Below are positions 14,437-21,949 of a stretch of DNA of 40,329 nucleotides, in pieces. The first letter of the stretch is position 1, and the number at the start of each line of letters is the position of its first letter. Source of the stretch: Bacillota bacterium (lineage in GTDB: Bacteria > Bacillota > Sulfobacillia > Symbiobacteriales > ZC4RG38); NCBI GenBank assembly GCA_021890795.1, contig JAKKUO010000018.1, positions 1 through 40,329 on the forward strand, in the 5' to 3' direction. The notes beneath the pieces were generated by a model. The model saw only the letters and a program-made list of their open reading frames with translations, was not told the DNA's origin and searched no databases. The position numbers and the translations under genes were made by a program.

Positions 14437-15522
14437 ATGCAGCAGCCAGACCTGCGTCGGGGGTCGGCCCACCGGCGGCCGCCCATGCGGAAGCCCGAGT
14501 GGCTGAAGGTGAAACTGGAGACCCAGGAGGGCTTCGGGGACCTGAAGCGCCTCCTGCGGCAGCAGAACCTGCACACCGTCTGTGAAGAAGCCCGCTGCCC
14601 GAATATCTTCGAGTGCTGGAACCACCGCACCGCGACCTTCATGATCCTGGGGGACGTCTGCACCCGGAACTGCGGCTTCTGTGCGGTGAAGACCGGCTGG
14701 CCCGGGGGCGTGGTCGACTGGGAGGAGCCCCGGCGGGTGGCTGAGGCGGCCCGGGCCATGGGGCTGCAGCACGTGGTGATCACCTGTGTCGACCGGGATG
14801 ACCTCCCGGACCAGGGAGCCCAGGTCTTCGCCGCCACCATCCGGGCGGTGCGGGAACTGAGCCCCGGCACCGCGGTGGAGGTGCTGACCGGCGACTTCGG
14901 CGGCAGCCGGGAGGCCCTGGCGGTGGTAATGGAAGCGGAGCCGGACATCTTCGCCCACAACATTGAGACCGTCGCCCGGCTCACCCCCCGGGTCCGTTCC
15001 CGGGCTACCTACGAGCGCTCCCTGCAGATCCTGCGCTGGGCCAAGGAGATGAAGCCCCACATCCCGACCAAGTCGTCCATCATGTTGGGCTGGGATGAGA
15101 CCCGGGAGGAGGTCCTCCAGGCGATGGACGACCTCCGGGCCGCGGGGGTGGAGATCCTGACCATCGGCCAGTACCTCCAGCCCACCCCCCGGCACCTGCC
15201 GGTGCTGCGGTACGTCCCCCCCGAGGAGTTTGCCGAACTCCGGGAAGAGGCCCTGCGCCGGGGGTTCAAGCACTGCGAGGCCGGGCCCCTGGTCCGGTCC
15301 TCCTACCACGCCTGGGAGCAGGCGGACCGGGCCCGGGAGCGGGGGGCGACCTACCGGGGGCCGGCCCCGGCGCAGGGAGCGCCCGCCGGGCCGGGGGCAC
15401 CGGGCGCCCTGGGGGCCGCCGGCCTGCCCCGGGCGGCCGGCCTGGCCGCACCGGTGGACGACGTGGCGATCCTCGAGATGGTGGAGCGGATAGAGCGGGA
15501 GACCGCCGATTCGGACCGGTAG
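14437..15522 (+). CDS. lipA: Lipoyl synthase, with C-terminal extension
   Basis: LipA is a radical-SAM enzyme that inserts two sulfurs into octanoyl groups on E2 or GcvH lipoyl domains. The auxiliary cluster motif [12 protein letters not shown] and the radical-SAM motif CTRNCGFC are both intact, and the C-terminal RSSY (287-290) supplies the serine ligand of the auxiliary cluster. Lipoyl synthases usually end about 10-20 residues after RSSY; here about 70 more residues follow. These are a Gly/Ala/Pro-rich stretch and then an acidic helix ([16 protein letters not shown]). The ATG at 14437 is behind AGGGGATG. The neighbouring E2 is a plausible client. It has its own promoter and ends in a 14-bp hairpin. 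Confidence 0.95.
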   Translation: MQQPDLRRGSAHRRPPMRKPEWLKVKLETQEGFGDLKRLLRQQNLHTVCEEARCPNIFECWNHRTATFMILGDVCTRNCGFCAVKTGWPGGVVDWEEPRRVAEAARAMGLQHVVITCVDRDDLPDQGAQVFAATIRAVRELSPGTAVEVLTGDFGGSREALAVVMEAEPDIFAHNIETVARLTPRVRSRATYERSLQILRWAKEMKPHIPTKSSIMLGWDETREEVLQAMDDLRAAGVEILTIGQYLQPTPRHLPVLRYVPPEEFAELREEALRRGFKHCEAGPLVRSSYHAWEQADRARERGATYRGPAPAQGAPAGPGAPGALGAAGLPRAAGLAAPVDDVAILEMVERIERETADSDR

Positions 15523-15569
15523 GCCGTGCCGGGCAGCCGTGGAGTCTCCGGCGGCGTCGCCACTCATGT

Positions 15570-15603
15570 CAGGAGCCAGCGGGCCAGGAGCCAACAGGAG
15601 CCA
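15570..15603 (+). repeat. CAGGAGCCA triplicate after lipA
   Basis: The 9-mer occurs at 15570-15578, 15585-15593 and 15595-15603. The third copy runs into the left arm of the lipA terminator. Confidence 0.6.
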
Positions 15604-15632
15604 GGGCCCTGCCAGGGTGCAGGGCCCTGGCT
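15599..15632 (+). terminator. lipA terminator
   Basis: A perfect 14-bp stem (15599-15612 with 15619-15632) with loop CAGGGT is followed by ATCTTCG. The stem is very stable but the T-tract is weak. Confidence 0.7.
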
Positions 15633-15706
15633 ATCTTCGTCGCTGCAGGTGTGTCGGACGTCAGGGAAGTTTGGAATCGGCGTTCGCCAGTTCGTTCGGC
15701 AGGGGA

Positions 15707-15735
15707 TTGTCAGGACCGCTACGAAAAGATAAATC
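15707..15735 (+). promoter_or_regulatory. Promoter of the alpha-glucosidase gene
   Basis: TTGTCA (15707-15712), 17 bases, and TAAATC (15730-15735). The predicted start near 15742 coincides with the left edge of the operator at 15743, the classical position for repression. Confidence 0.6.
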
Positions 15736-15742
15736 AGTAGGT

Positions 15743-15760
15743 TGTGCACACGTTTTCACA
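15743..15760 (+). promoter_or_regulatory. CG-centred operator 1 (LacI family)
   Basis: TGTGCACACGTTTTCACA is an imperfect palindrome (14 of 18 positions symmetric) around a central CG, the style of LacI/CcpA operators. It shares 14 of 18 bases with the site at 18433-18450 and resembles the site at 19581-19598. Confidence 0.65.
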
Positions 15761-15847
15761 GAAGACCGAACCAACCCTGGCAGCTTTGCCCCCGCAGGCG
15801 CCGCCGGTGCTGCCCCGGAGGTGCAGGCCCCTGCCGCCGCGGCGCCT

Positions 15848-15892
15848 CACACCGAAGCCATCCACACCGAAACCCGCCACACCGAAGCCAAC
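15848..15892 (+). repeat. Three 15-bp tandem units upstream of the alpha-glucosidase gene
   Basis: CACACCGAAGCCATC, CACACCGAAACCCGC and CACACCGAAGCCAAC follow each other without gaps, ending about 18 bp before the GGAGGAGG ribosome site. Confidence 0.85.
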
Positions 15893-15924
15893 ATGGGGAA
15901 AAGTCCCTGGAGGAGGAACCCAGT

Positions 15925-18273
15925 ATGTGTGTTCTCGGCCCCTTGCGGACCTACCGGCAGGAGAAGGGGAGCCTGCACCTGGAGGTGGAGGGGGCCCATC
16001 TCACCATCCGGGCCCTGGCGCCGGACCTGGTTCAGGTGCGGCTCTGCCCCGCCGGGACCCAGCCGCCTCCTTCCTTTGCGGTGGTGAAGACCGACTGGCC
16101 GGAGGTGCCGGTCCGGCTGGAAGAGACCCCGGCTGCGTTGCGGCTCTCCACCGGCCGGCTGACGGTGGAGGTGGCCCGTGACCCGGTGCGGCTCCGGTTC
16201 CTGGACCCCGAGGGCCAGGTGGTGGCCGCCGACCATCCGGAGGGGGGCCTCGCCTGGGAGCCCGGCCGGGTGCGCTGGGTCCAGGTCGCACCGGCGGATG
16301 CCCACTACTACGGCTTTGGCCAGAAGGTGGGCCCCCTGGACAAGCGGGGGCAGGCCATGACCATGTGGGCCACCGACGAGCCCCTCCACACCCCGGGTAC
16401 CGACCCGCTCTACCAGTCCATTCCCTTTTTCCTCGCCCTCCGGGAGGGCCGGGCCTTCGGCCTGTTCGTGGACAGCCCCGCCCGGGTCCGGTACGACATG
16501 GCCAAGACCCATCCGGACCGGTACGAGATCGTGGCGGAGCAGGACGTCCTCGACGCCTACTTCTTCGCCGGCCCGGACCCCCGGGAGGTGATCGCCCGGT
16601 ACACCGAGCTCACCGGCCGGATGCCGCTGCCGCCCAAGTGGGCCCTGGGGTACCAGCAGAGCCGGTACAGCTACTACCCTGAGGCCCGGGTCCGGGAGAT
16701 CGCCCGGGAGATGCGGCGCCGGCAGATCCCCTGCGACGTGATCTACCTCGACATCGACTACATGCGGGGCTACCGGGTCTTCACCTGGGACCCGGAGCGG
16801 TTCCCGGACCCCGCGGGGCTGATCCGGGACCTCCGGGAGCAGGGGTTCAAGGTGGTGACCATCGTCGACCCCGGGGTGAAGGTGGACGCCCAGTACCCGG
16901 TCTTCCAGGAGGGCGTCGCTCAGGGTCACTTCATCTGCTACCCGGACGGGGAGCTGTTCATCGGCACCGTCTGGCCCGGCCGGACCGCTTTCCCGGACTT
17001 CACCCGGGAGGCCACCCGGCGCTGGTGGGGGGACCTCCACAAGGAGGCCCTGCTGGACAAGGGCGTCGCCGGCATCTGGAACGACATGAACGAGCCCTCC
17101 TGCTTTGCCCGCAACACCCTGCCCGATGAGGTGCTCCAGGGAGAAGACGGGGCCAGGGTCCCCCATGCCCGGGTGCACAACGTCTACGGCCTCACCATGT
17201 GCCAGGCCACCTACGAGGGGCTCCGGCGCCACCGGCCGGACCAGCGGCCCTTTGTCCTGACCCGGTCGGGCTATGCGGGGATCCAGCGGTACGCGGCGGT
17301 CTGGATGGGGGACAACCACAGCTGGTGGGAGCACCTGTGGATGGCCATGCCCATGTGCATGGGCATGGGCCTCTCCGGCGTGCCCTTCGTGGGCACCGAT
17401 GTGGGCGGTTTCAGCGGCGACGCGGACGGGGAGCTCCTGGTGCGCTGGACCCAACTCGGGGTCTTTACCCCCTTCTTCCGGAACCACAGCTCCGTGAACA
17501 CCCGGGACCAGGAGCCCTGGGCCTTCGGGCCCGAGGTGGAGGAGCGGGTCCGGGAGGCCATCCGCCTCCGGTACCGGCTGCTCCCCTTCCTCTACAACGA
17601 GTTCTACCGGGCGAGCGCGACCGGTCTGCCCATCATGCGGCCGCTCTTCCTGGAGTACCCCGACGACCCGGAGACCTACCGGCTCTCGGACCAGTTCCTG
17701 GTGGGCCGGGACCTGCTGGTGGCCCCCGTCTACCAGGCCGGGGCGGTCCGGCGGCTCGTCTACCTGCCCCGGGGTACCTGGGTGGATTTCTGGACCGGGA
17801 AGCGGTACGAGGGTCCCGCCCACATCATCGCCCCGGCGCCTCTGGACCGGATCCCGGTCTACGTCCGGGCCGGCGCTATTATCCCCATGGGCCCGGTGCA
17901 GAACTACGTGGGCGAGGTGCCGGAGAAGGAGCTGACCCTGGCGGTCTACGCCGGGGCCGACGGCGAGCTGGAGCTCTACGAGGACGACGGCCTAACAATG
18001 GCCTACCAGCAGGGGGAGTTCGCGCTGACCCGGGTGGTGCTGGAGCACGGTGGCGACGGGGGACGGACCGTCACCCTGCGGGTGGGTGAGCCCGCGGGCC
18101 GGTACCGGCCGCCCCGGGAAGCGGTGGTGGTCCGGCTCTACCTGCCGGTGCCGGCCCAGCAGGTGGAGGTGGACGGCCGGCCGGTGGCCTTCACCCGGGA
18201 CGAAGATGGCGCCGCGGTGGTCCGGGTGCCGACCCCCGGGGCCAGGGGCTTTGTCCTCACGGCCCGGATGTGA
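15925..18273 (+). CDS. GH31 alpha-glucosidase
   Basis: This 782-residue cytoplasmic enzyme (no signal peptide) should release glucose from the non-reducing ends of maltodextrins imported by the adjacent transporter. The N-terminal beta-sandwich spans about 1-230 and includes HYYGFGQKVGPLDKRG. The (beta/alpha)8 barrel holds the GH31 nucleophile Asp387 in GIWNDMNEP and the acid/base Asp463 in WMGDNHS. VGTDVGGFSG and a C-terminal beta domain with YEDDG follow. The ATG at 15925 follows CTGGAGGAGGAACC. Alpha-xylosidase activity is possible within GH31, but the context favours alpha-glucosidase. It is preceded by a promoter/operator pair and ends in a hairpin, so it is a separate transcript from the regulator. 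Confidence 0.94.
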   Translation: MCVLGPLRTYRQEKGSLHLEVEGAHLTIRALAPDLVQVRLCPAGTQPPPSFAVVKTDWPEVPVRLEETPAALRLSTGRLTVEVARDPVRLRFLDPEGQVVAADHPEGGLAWEPGRVRWVQVAPADAHYYGFGQKVGPLDKRGQAMTMWATDEPLHTPGTDPLYQSIPFFLALREGRAFGLFVDSPARVRYDMAKTHPDRYEIVAEQDVLDAYFFAGPDPREVIARYTELTGRMPLPPKWALGYQQSRYSYYPEARVREIAREMRRRQIPCDVIYLDIDYMRGYRVFTWDPERFPDPAGLIRDLREQGFKVVTIVDPGVKVDAQYPVFQEGVAQGHFICYPDGELFIGTVWPGRTAFPDFTREATRRWWGDLHKEALLDKGVAGIWNDMNEPSCFARNTLPDEVLQGEDGARVPHARVHNVYGLTMCQATYEGLRRHRPDQRPFVLTRSGYAGIQRYAAVWMGDNHSWWEHLWMAMPMCMGMGLSGVPFVGTDVGGFSGDADGELLVRWTQLGVFTPFFRNHSSVNTRDQEPWAFGPEVEERVREAIRLRYRLLPFLYNEFYRASATGLPIMRPLFLEYPDDPETYRLSDQFLVGRDLLVAPVYQAGAVRRLVYLPRGTWVDFWTGKRYEGPAHIIAPAPLDRIPVYVRAGAIIPMGPVQNYVGEVPEKELTLAVYAGADGELELYEDDGLTMAYQQGEFALTRVVLEHGGDGGRTVTLRVGEPAGRYRPPREAVVVRLYLPVPAQQVEVDGRPVAFTRDEDGAAVVRVPTPGARGFVLTARM

Positions 18274-18301
18274 GCCCTGACGGCGACCTGGCCGGCATAG
18301 C

Positions 18302-18343
18302 GGCGGCCGGAGGTGCGCGCAGGCGTCGGCGCTTCCGGCCGCC
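18302..18343 (+). terminator. Terminator after the alpha-glucosidase gene
   Basis: GGCGGCCGGA/TCCGGCCGCC (18302-18311 with 18334-18343) gives a 10-bp stem with a 22-base loop. No T-tract follows. Confidence 0.5.
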
Positions 18344-18392
18344 GGCAGCCCCAGCCCGTGTGACGGCCCAAGTACCGCACCATTCCACAGCA

Positions 18393-18465
18393 GGAGTTGT
18401 ACTCCGAAGAGCGAATTTCCTTGCAAGTAACCTGTGCAATCGTTATCCCACAAGTGTACAACTCC
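18393..18465 (+). promoter_or_regulatory. Long-range perfect inverted repeat in the regulator gene's upstream region
   Basis: GGAGTTGTAC (18393-18402) and its exact complement GTACAACTCC (18456-18465) flank 53 bases containing the AT-richest part of this gap and operator 2. Two half-sites of one factor, DNA looping, or an RNA stem are all possible. Confidence 0.6.
18433..18450 (+). promoter_or_regulatory. CG-centred operator 2 (LacI family, autoregulatory)
   Basis: TGTGCAATCGTTATCCCA shares TGTGCA--CGTT-TC-CA with operator 1 (14 of 18 identical). It lies about 95 bp before the regulator's start, inside the inverted repeat 18393-18465. It also resembles a CcpA cre site (12 of 14), so catabolite control is an alternative. 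Confidence 0.55.
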
Positions 18466-18542
18466 ACGCATCCCGGGGTAAGCACCGGCAGGTCGCACGG
18501 CCAGCCGGTGCGGCTCCCGAACCGCGACAAGGGGGGTGACCG

Positions 18543-19595
18543 GTGGCAACGATCAAGGATGTGGCCAGGGCGGCGGGGGTGTCGCCCTCGACGGTCTCCA
18601 GGGTGCTGGCCGGCCATCCCCGCATCAGCCAGGCTACCCGGGAACGGGTGCTGCAGGCGATGCAGGAGCTGAACTACCACCCCAACGCCATCGCCCGCAG
18701 CCTCGTGACCCGCACCAGCCGGACCATCGGCCTCATCACCTCCCGGCCGACGGAGCAGGCTTTCGCCAACCCGTTCTTCCCCGAGGTGATCCGGGGCATC
18801 GGCTCGGTGCTGGAGGAGGAGGGCTACAACCTGCTCCTGGCCACCACCCATGGGGAGGATGACGATTACGAGGCGTGCATGCGCCTCTTTCGGGGCCGGC
18901 AGGTGGACGGGGTGATCCTCACCTCCTCCCGGCTGGGCGACCGGCTGATCGCCGCCCTGGTGGCGGAGGAGCAGCCCTTCGTCCTCATCGGCCGGCCCCT
19001 CGACGCCGAGGGCCGCCCGGTCTACTCCGAGGCCCACTGGGTGAACAACGACAACGTGGCCGCGGCCCAGACGGCGGTGGAGCACCTGCTGAGCCTGGGC
19101 CACCGGCGCATAGGCTTTGTGAACGGACCTCCCCACTGGGTCTTCACATACGACCGTTTGGAGGGGTACCGCACCGCCCTGGCCCGGGCGGGGATCGCCT
19201 ACGACCCGGACCTGGTCCTCTCCGGCCACATCACCCAGCAAGACGGCGGCCGGGCGCTGGAGCGGCTCCTGTCGCTGCCGGATCCGCCCACCGCCATCGT
19301 CGCGGTGGACGATACCCTGGCTCTCGGGGTCCTGGACGCTGCTCTCCGCCGGGGGCTGCGGGTGCCGGAGGACCTCGCGGTGGTGGGGTTCAACGACGAC
19401 CCGATCACGGCCTGGACCCGGCCGACCCTGACCACGGTGCGGATACCCGTCTTTGAACTGGGGGTGATGGCGGCCCGGATGCTGGTCAGCATCCTCCGGG
19501 GCCAGCCGGTCCGGCCCCGGCAGGTGATCCTGCCCTGCCAGCTCATCGTCCGGGCTTCGACGGTGGGGGAAGGGCGCGCAGGTGCAAACGTTTGA
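18543..19595 (+). CDS. LacI-family transcriptional regulator of the maltodextrin genes
   Basis: The 350-residue DNA-binding protein begins with the LacI helix-turn-helix (TIKDVARAAGVSPSTVSRVL), then the hinge helix (NAIARSLVTRTSRTIG). A periplasmic-binding-like effector domain follows (NPFFPEVIRGIGSVLEEEGYNLL, VDGVILTSS, RRIGFVNGP, AVDDTLALGVLDAA, VVGFNDDPIT). A GTG start at 18543 follows AAGGGGGGTGACC. Position between the alpha-glucosidase and malE-like genes, and three matching operators, suggest a maltodextrin-responsive repressor (MalR-like). Operator 3 overlaps its own stop codon. Confidence 0.94.
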   Translation: MATIKDVARAAGVSPSTVSRVLAGHPRISQATRERVLQAMQELNYHPNAIARSLVTRTSRTIGLITSRPTEQAFANPFFPEVIRGIGSVLEEEGYNLLLATTHGEDDDYEACMRLFRGRQVDGVILTSSRLGDRLIAALVAEEQPFVLIGRPLDAEGRPVYSEAHWVNNDNVAAAQTAVEHLLSLGHRRIGFVNGPPHWVFTYDRLEGYRTALARAGIAYDPDLVLSGHITQQDGGRALERLLSLPDPPTAIVAVDDTLALGVLDAALRRGLRVPEDLAVVGFNDDPITAWTRPTLTTVRIPVFELGVMAARMLVSILRGQPVRPRQVILPCQLIVRASTVGEGRAGANV

Positions 19596-19598
19596 ACC
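19581..19598 (+). promoter_or_regulatory. CG-centred operator 3, overlapping the regulator's stop codon
   Basis: GGTGCAAACGTTTGAACC contains the perfect palindrome CAAACGTTTG and shares GTGCA--CGTT with operators 1 and 2. It is 71 bp upstream of the substrate-binding protein gene. No clear sigma-A promoter was found next to it, so read-through from the regulator gene may also feed the transporter genes. Confidence 0.65.
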
Positions 19599-19668
19599 AG
19601 GACGCCTTCGGGGCCCGTGAGGGCCTCGGTAGGGGATACACCATCCTCGCGCGAAGGGGGAAACGGAT

Positions 19669-20916
19669 GTGAGGAACGGCAAGTGGTTGGCAGGGCTGCT
19701 GGCGGCAGCGCTGGTGGCGGTGGCACTGGCCGGCTGCGGCGGCGGACAGAGCCAGCAGGGTCAGCAGGATCAGGGGAGCCAGCAGAGCGGGACCGGTGGG
19801 CCGACTGGCAAGACCATCACCGTCTTCAGCCATCTGACCCCGAACGAGATCAAGGAGCTGCAAAGCCTCGCCGCCAAGTACAGCCAGGAGACCGGCAACA
19901 AGGTAAACGTTGTCCAGAGCGAGGCCGATTTCCAGGCTGAGGCTCTTGCGGCCCAGTCCAAGAAGTTTGACGTGATGTACGGCCTGCCCCACGACAACCT
20001 GGGCACCTTCCAGCGGGCCGGCCTGGTGGCGGAGGTGCCCGAGGGGCTGATCGACTGGTCGACCTTCAGCCCGGTGGCCGTCGAAGGGGTGACCATCGAG
20101 GGCAAGAAGTGGGCGGTCCCCGTGGCCCTGGAGACCTATGCCCTGTTCTACAACACCGAGAAGGTGCCGGAGCCTCCGGCCAGCTTTGAAGAGCTGGTAC
20201 AGAACGCCAAGGAGAAGGGCGGTTTCGCCTTCGACATCAACAACTTCTACTACAGCTTCGCCTTCCTCGCGGCCAACGGTGGTTACGTCTTCAAGAACAA
20301 CAACGGTACCCTGGACGTCAGCGACATCGGCCTGGCCAACGAAGGGGCCCTGAAGGGCTGGGAGTTCCTGCAGAAGCTGGTGACCGAGCACAAGTTCATG
20401 GACCCGTCCATCGCCGGCGACATCGCCGAGGGCATGTTCACCCAGGGCAAGACTGCCTTCTTCATCTCCGGCCCGTGGTCGGTGGCGGGCCTCAAGGAGG
20501 CCGGGACGCCCTTTGCCGTGGCGCCGCTGCCCACCCTCAGCGGCAACCCGCTGCGGCCCTTTGTCGGTGTCCAGGTGGCCTTTGTCAACGCCCGGAGCGA
20601 CAACCAGGATGTGGCCTTTGACTTCATCAAGTGGATGGTGAAGAACGGGGCCGAACTGTACAAGGTCGGCAACCGGCTGCCGGTGGTGAACGAGGTGCTG
20701 AACAGCACCGAGGTCCAGAACGACCCGATCCTGCGGGGCTTTGTGGAGAGTTCCAAGAACGGCATCCCGATGCCGAACATCCCCGAGGTGCAGGCCATGT
20801 GGACCCCGGGTGCCAACGCCCTGAAGGCCCTGACCGCCGGCGAGATCACCCCCGAGCAGGCGGCGCAGCAGGTGGTTCAGGAGATGAAGCTTGGCATCGA
20901 GCAGATGCGCAAGTGA
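19669..20916 (+). CDS. malE: Maltodextrin-type ABC transporter substrate-binding lipoprotein
   Basis: The 415-residue protein has a lipoprotein signal peptide with lipobox LAGC (lipidated Cys23) and then a Gln/Ser/Gly-rich tether to about residue 47. A family 1 solute-binding fold follows (ITVFSHLTPNEI, GKKWAVPVALETYALFYNTEKV, GKTAFFISGPWSV, VGVQVAFVNARSDN, FIKWMV). It captures sugar oligomers outside the membrane for MalF/MalG. A GTG start at 19669 lies 8 bases after GAAGGGGG; an ATG overlapping it by one base (ATGTGA) stops at once. It resembles MalE/cyclodextrin-binding proteins by sequence feel and by its GH13/GH31 neighbours. Confidence 0.93.
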   Translation: MRNGKWLAGLLAAALVAVALAGCGGGQSQQGQQDQGSQQSGTGGPTGKTITVFSHLTPNEIKELQSLAAKYSQETGNKVNVVQSEADFQAEALAAQSKKFDVMYGLPHDNLGTFQRAGLVAEVPEGLIDWSTFSPVAVEGVTIEGKKWAVPVALETYALFYNTEKVPEPPASFEELVQNAKEKGGFAFDINNFYYSFAFLAANGGYVFKNNNGTLDVSDIGLANEGALKGWEFLQKLVTEHKFMDPSIAGDIAEGMFTQGKTAFFISGPWSVAGLKEAGTPFAVAPLPTLSGNPLRPFVGVQVAFVNARSDNQDVAFDFIKWMVKNGAELYKVGNRLPVVNEVLNSTEVQNDPILRGFVESSKNGIPMPNIPEVQAMWTPGANALKALTAGEITPEQAAQQVVQEMKLGIEQMRK

Positions 20917-20932
20917 CCTGCGGCCGGGATGC

Positions 20933-20955
20933 GGGGGCGGGCCGGGCCCGCCCCC
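20933..20955 (+). terminator. Intercistronic hairpin between malE and malF
   Basis: GGGGGCGGGC-CGG-GCCCGCCCCC is a perfect 10-bp stem with a 3-base loop, no T-run, sitting before the malF ribosome site. Such hairpins commonly stabilise malE mRNA or reduce read-through, giving more binding protein than permease. Confidence 0.7.
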
Positions 20956-20982
20956 GTCACCCCCGAGGGAGGTGAGGGAACG

Positions 20983-21948
20983 ATGAACGTGCTGCCGTCT
21001 GCCGGGGTTAGCAGGCCGCCGGTGCGGTCCCGCCGCCCGTGGTGGCAGGGTGCGGTGCCTTACCTCTACCTCAGCCCCGCCCTGCTCACCATCGCCCTGA
21101 TGCAGGTCTTTCCCGTCGGTTACACCATCTACGTGGCCTTCACCAACTACAATCTGAATAATTTTGCGAATCCGCGGTTCATCGGGCTGGAAAACTTTCG
21201 GGAGATCATCACCGGGCGGCTCCTGCGGGAGATGGCCCCGGCCTTCGGCTGGACCATCACCTTTGCGGTCCTGGGCACCCTGCTGGCCTTCAGTGTCGGC
21301 CTGGTGCTGGCGGTACTGCTCTCCAATCCCTTCCTGCGGGAGGGCGCCATCTACCGGGGCATCCTGATCCTCCCCTGGGCTCTGCCCGGTACGGTGGCAA
21401 TCCTGGCCTGGTCGGGGCTCTTGAACGACGGCTACGGGCAGATCAACGGCCTGCTCACCCGGCTCTTCGGACCGGAGGCGGCGGTTCCCTGGCTGACCAA
21501 CCCCACCATGGCCAAGGTGTCGGTCCTGCTGGTCAACACCTGGCTGGGGTTCCCCTTCATGATGAGCCTCTGCCTGGGCGCCCTCCAGTCCATCCCACCC
21601 GAACTCTACGAGGCGGCGGAGATCGACGGGGCCAGCTCGTGGAAGCAGTTCTGGCACATCACCTTGCCGATCCTGACCAGCTTCTCCCTGCCCCTGCTCA
21701 TCAGCACCTTCTCGTACAATTTCAACAACTTCGGGGCGGTCTTTCTGCTGACCGGCGGCGGGCCGCCAGTGCCCGGTCGAACCTACGCCGGCGCCACGGA
21801 CCTCCTGATCTCGGTGGCCTACAAGCTGACCCAGCAGTACTTCCAGTGGGGGCTGGGGGCGGCGACCAGCATCATCCTCTTCTTCATCGTCGGCACCCTG
21901 AGCCTCTTGCAGTTCAAGCTCTCGGGGACCTTCCGGGAGGTGCGCTGA
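20983..21948 (+). CDS. malF: Maltodextrin ABC transporter permease, MalF type
   Basis: This 321-residue membrane subunit has six to seven hydrophobic helices and the EAA loop (EAAEIDGASSWKQFWHITLP, about residues 207-226) that contacts the ATPase. It forms the channel with MalG. The ATG at 20983 follows GAGGGAGGTGAGGG; an in-frame extension to 20929 overlaps the hairpin and is unlikely. The small periplasmic loop (no large P2 domain as in E. coli MalF) fits Gram-positive members. Confidence 0.94.
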   Translation: MNVLPSAGVSRPPVRSRRPWWQGAVPYLYLSPALLTIALMQVFPVGYTIYVAFTNYNLNNFANPRFIGLENFREIITGRLLREMAPAFGWTITFAVLGTLLAFSVGLVLAVLLSNPFLREGAIYRGILILPWALPGTVAILAWSGLLNDGYGQINGLLTRLFGPEAAVPWLTNPTMAKVSVLLVNTWLGFPFMMSLCLGALQSIPPELYEAAEIDGASSWKQFWHITLPILTSFSLPLLISTFSYNFNNFGAVFLLTGGGPPVPGRTYAGATDLLISVAYKLTQQYFQWGLGAATSIILFFIVGTLSLLQFKLSGTFREVR

Positions 21949-21949
21949 C

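Larger units (their letters stand above)
15523..15924 (+). other. 402-bp intergenic region between lipA and the alpha-glucosidase gene
   Basis: No gene is supported. In order it contains three CAGGAGCCA repeats, the lipA terminator, a promoter, a CG-centred operator, and three 15-bp repeats just before the ribosome site. One frame reads through the repeats as HTEAI-HTETR-HTEAN, but it lacks a start with a ribosome site. Confidence 0.7.

Noticed and set aside
15848-15892. Short repeat peptide HTEAI-HTETR-HTEAN
   Set aside because: The frame lacks a start codon with a ribosome site and the segment lies in an untranslated leader. Treated as a DNA repeat.
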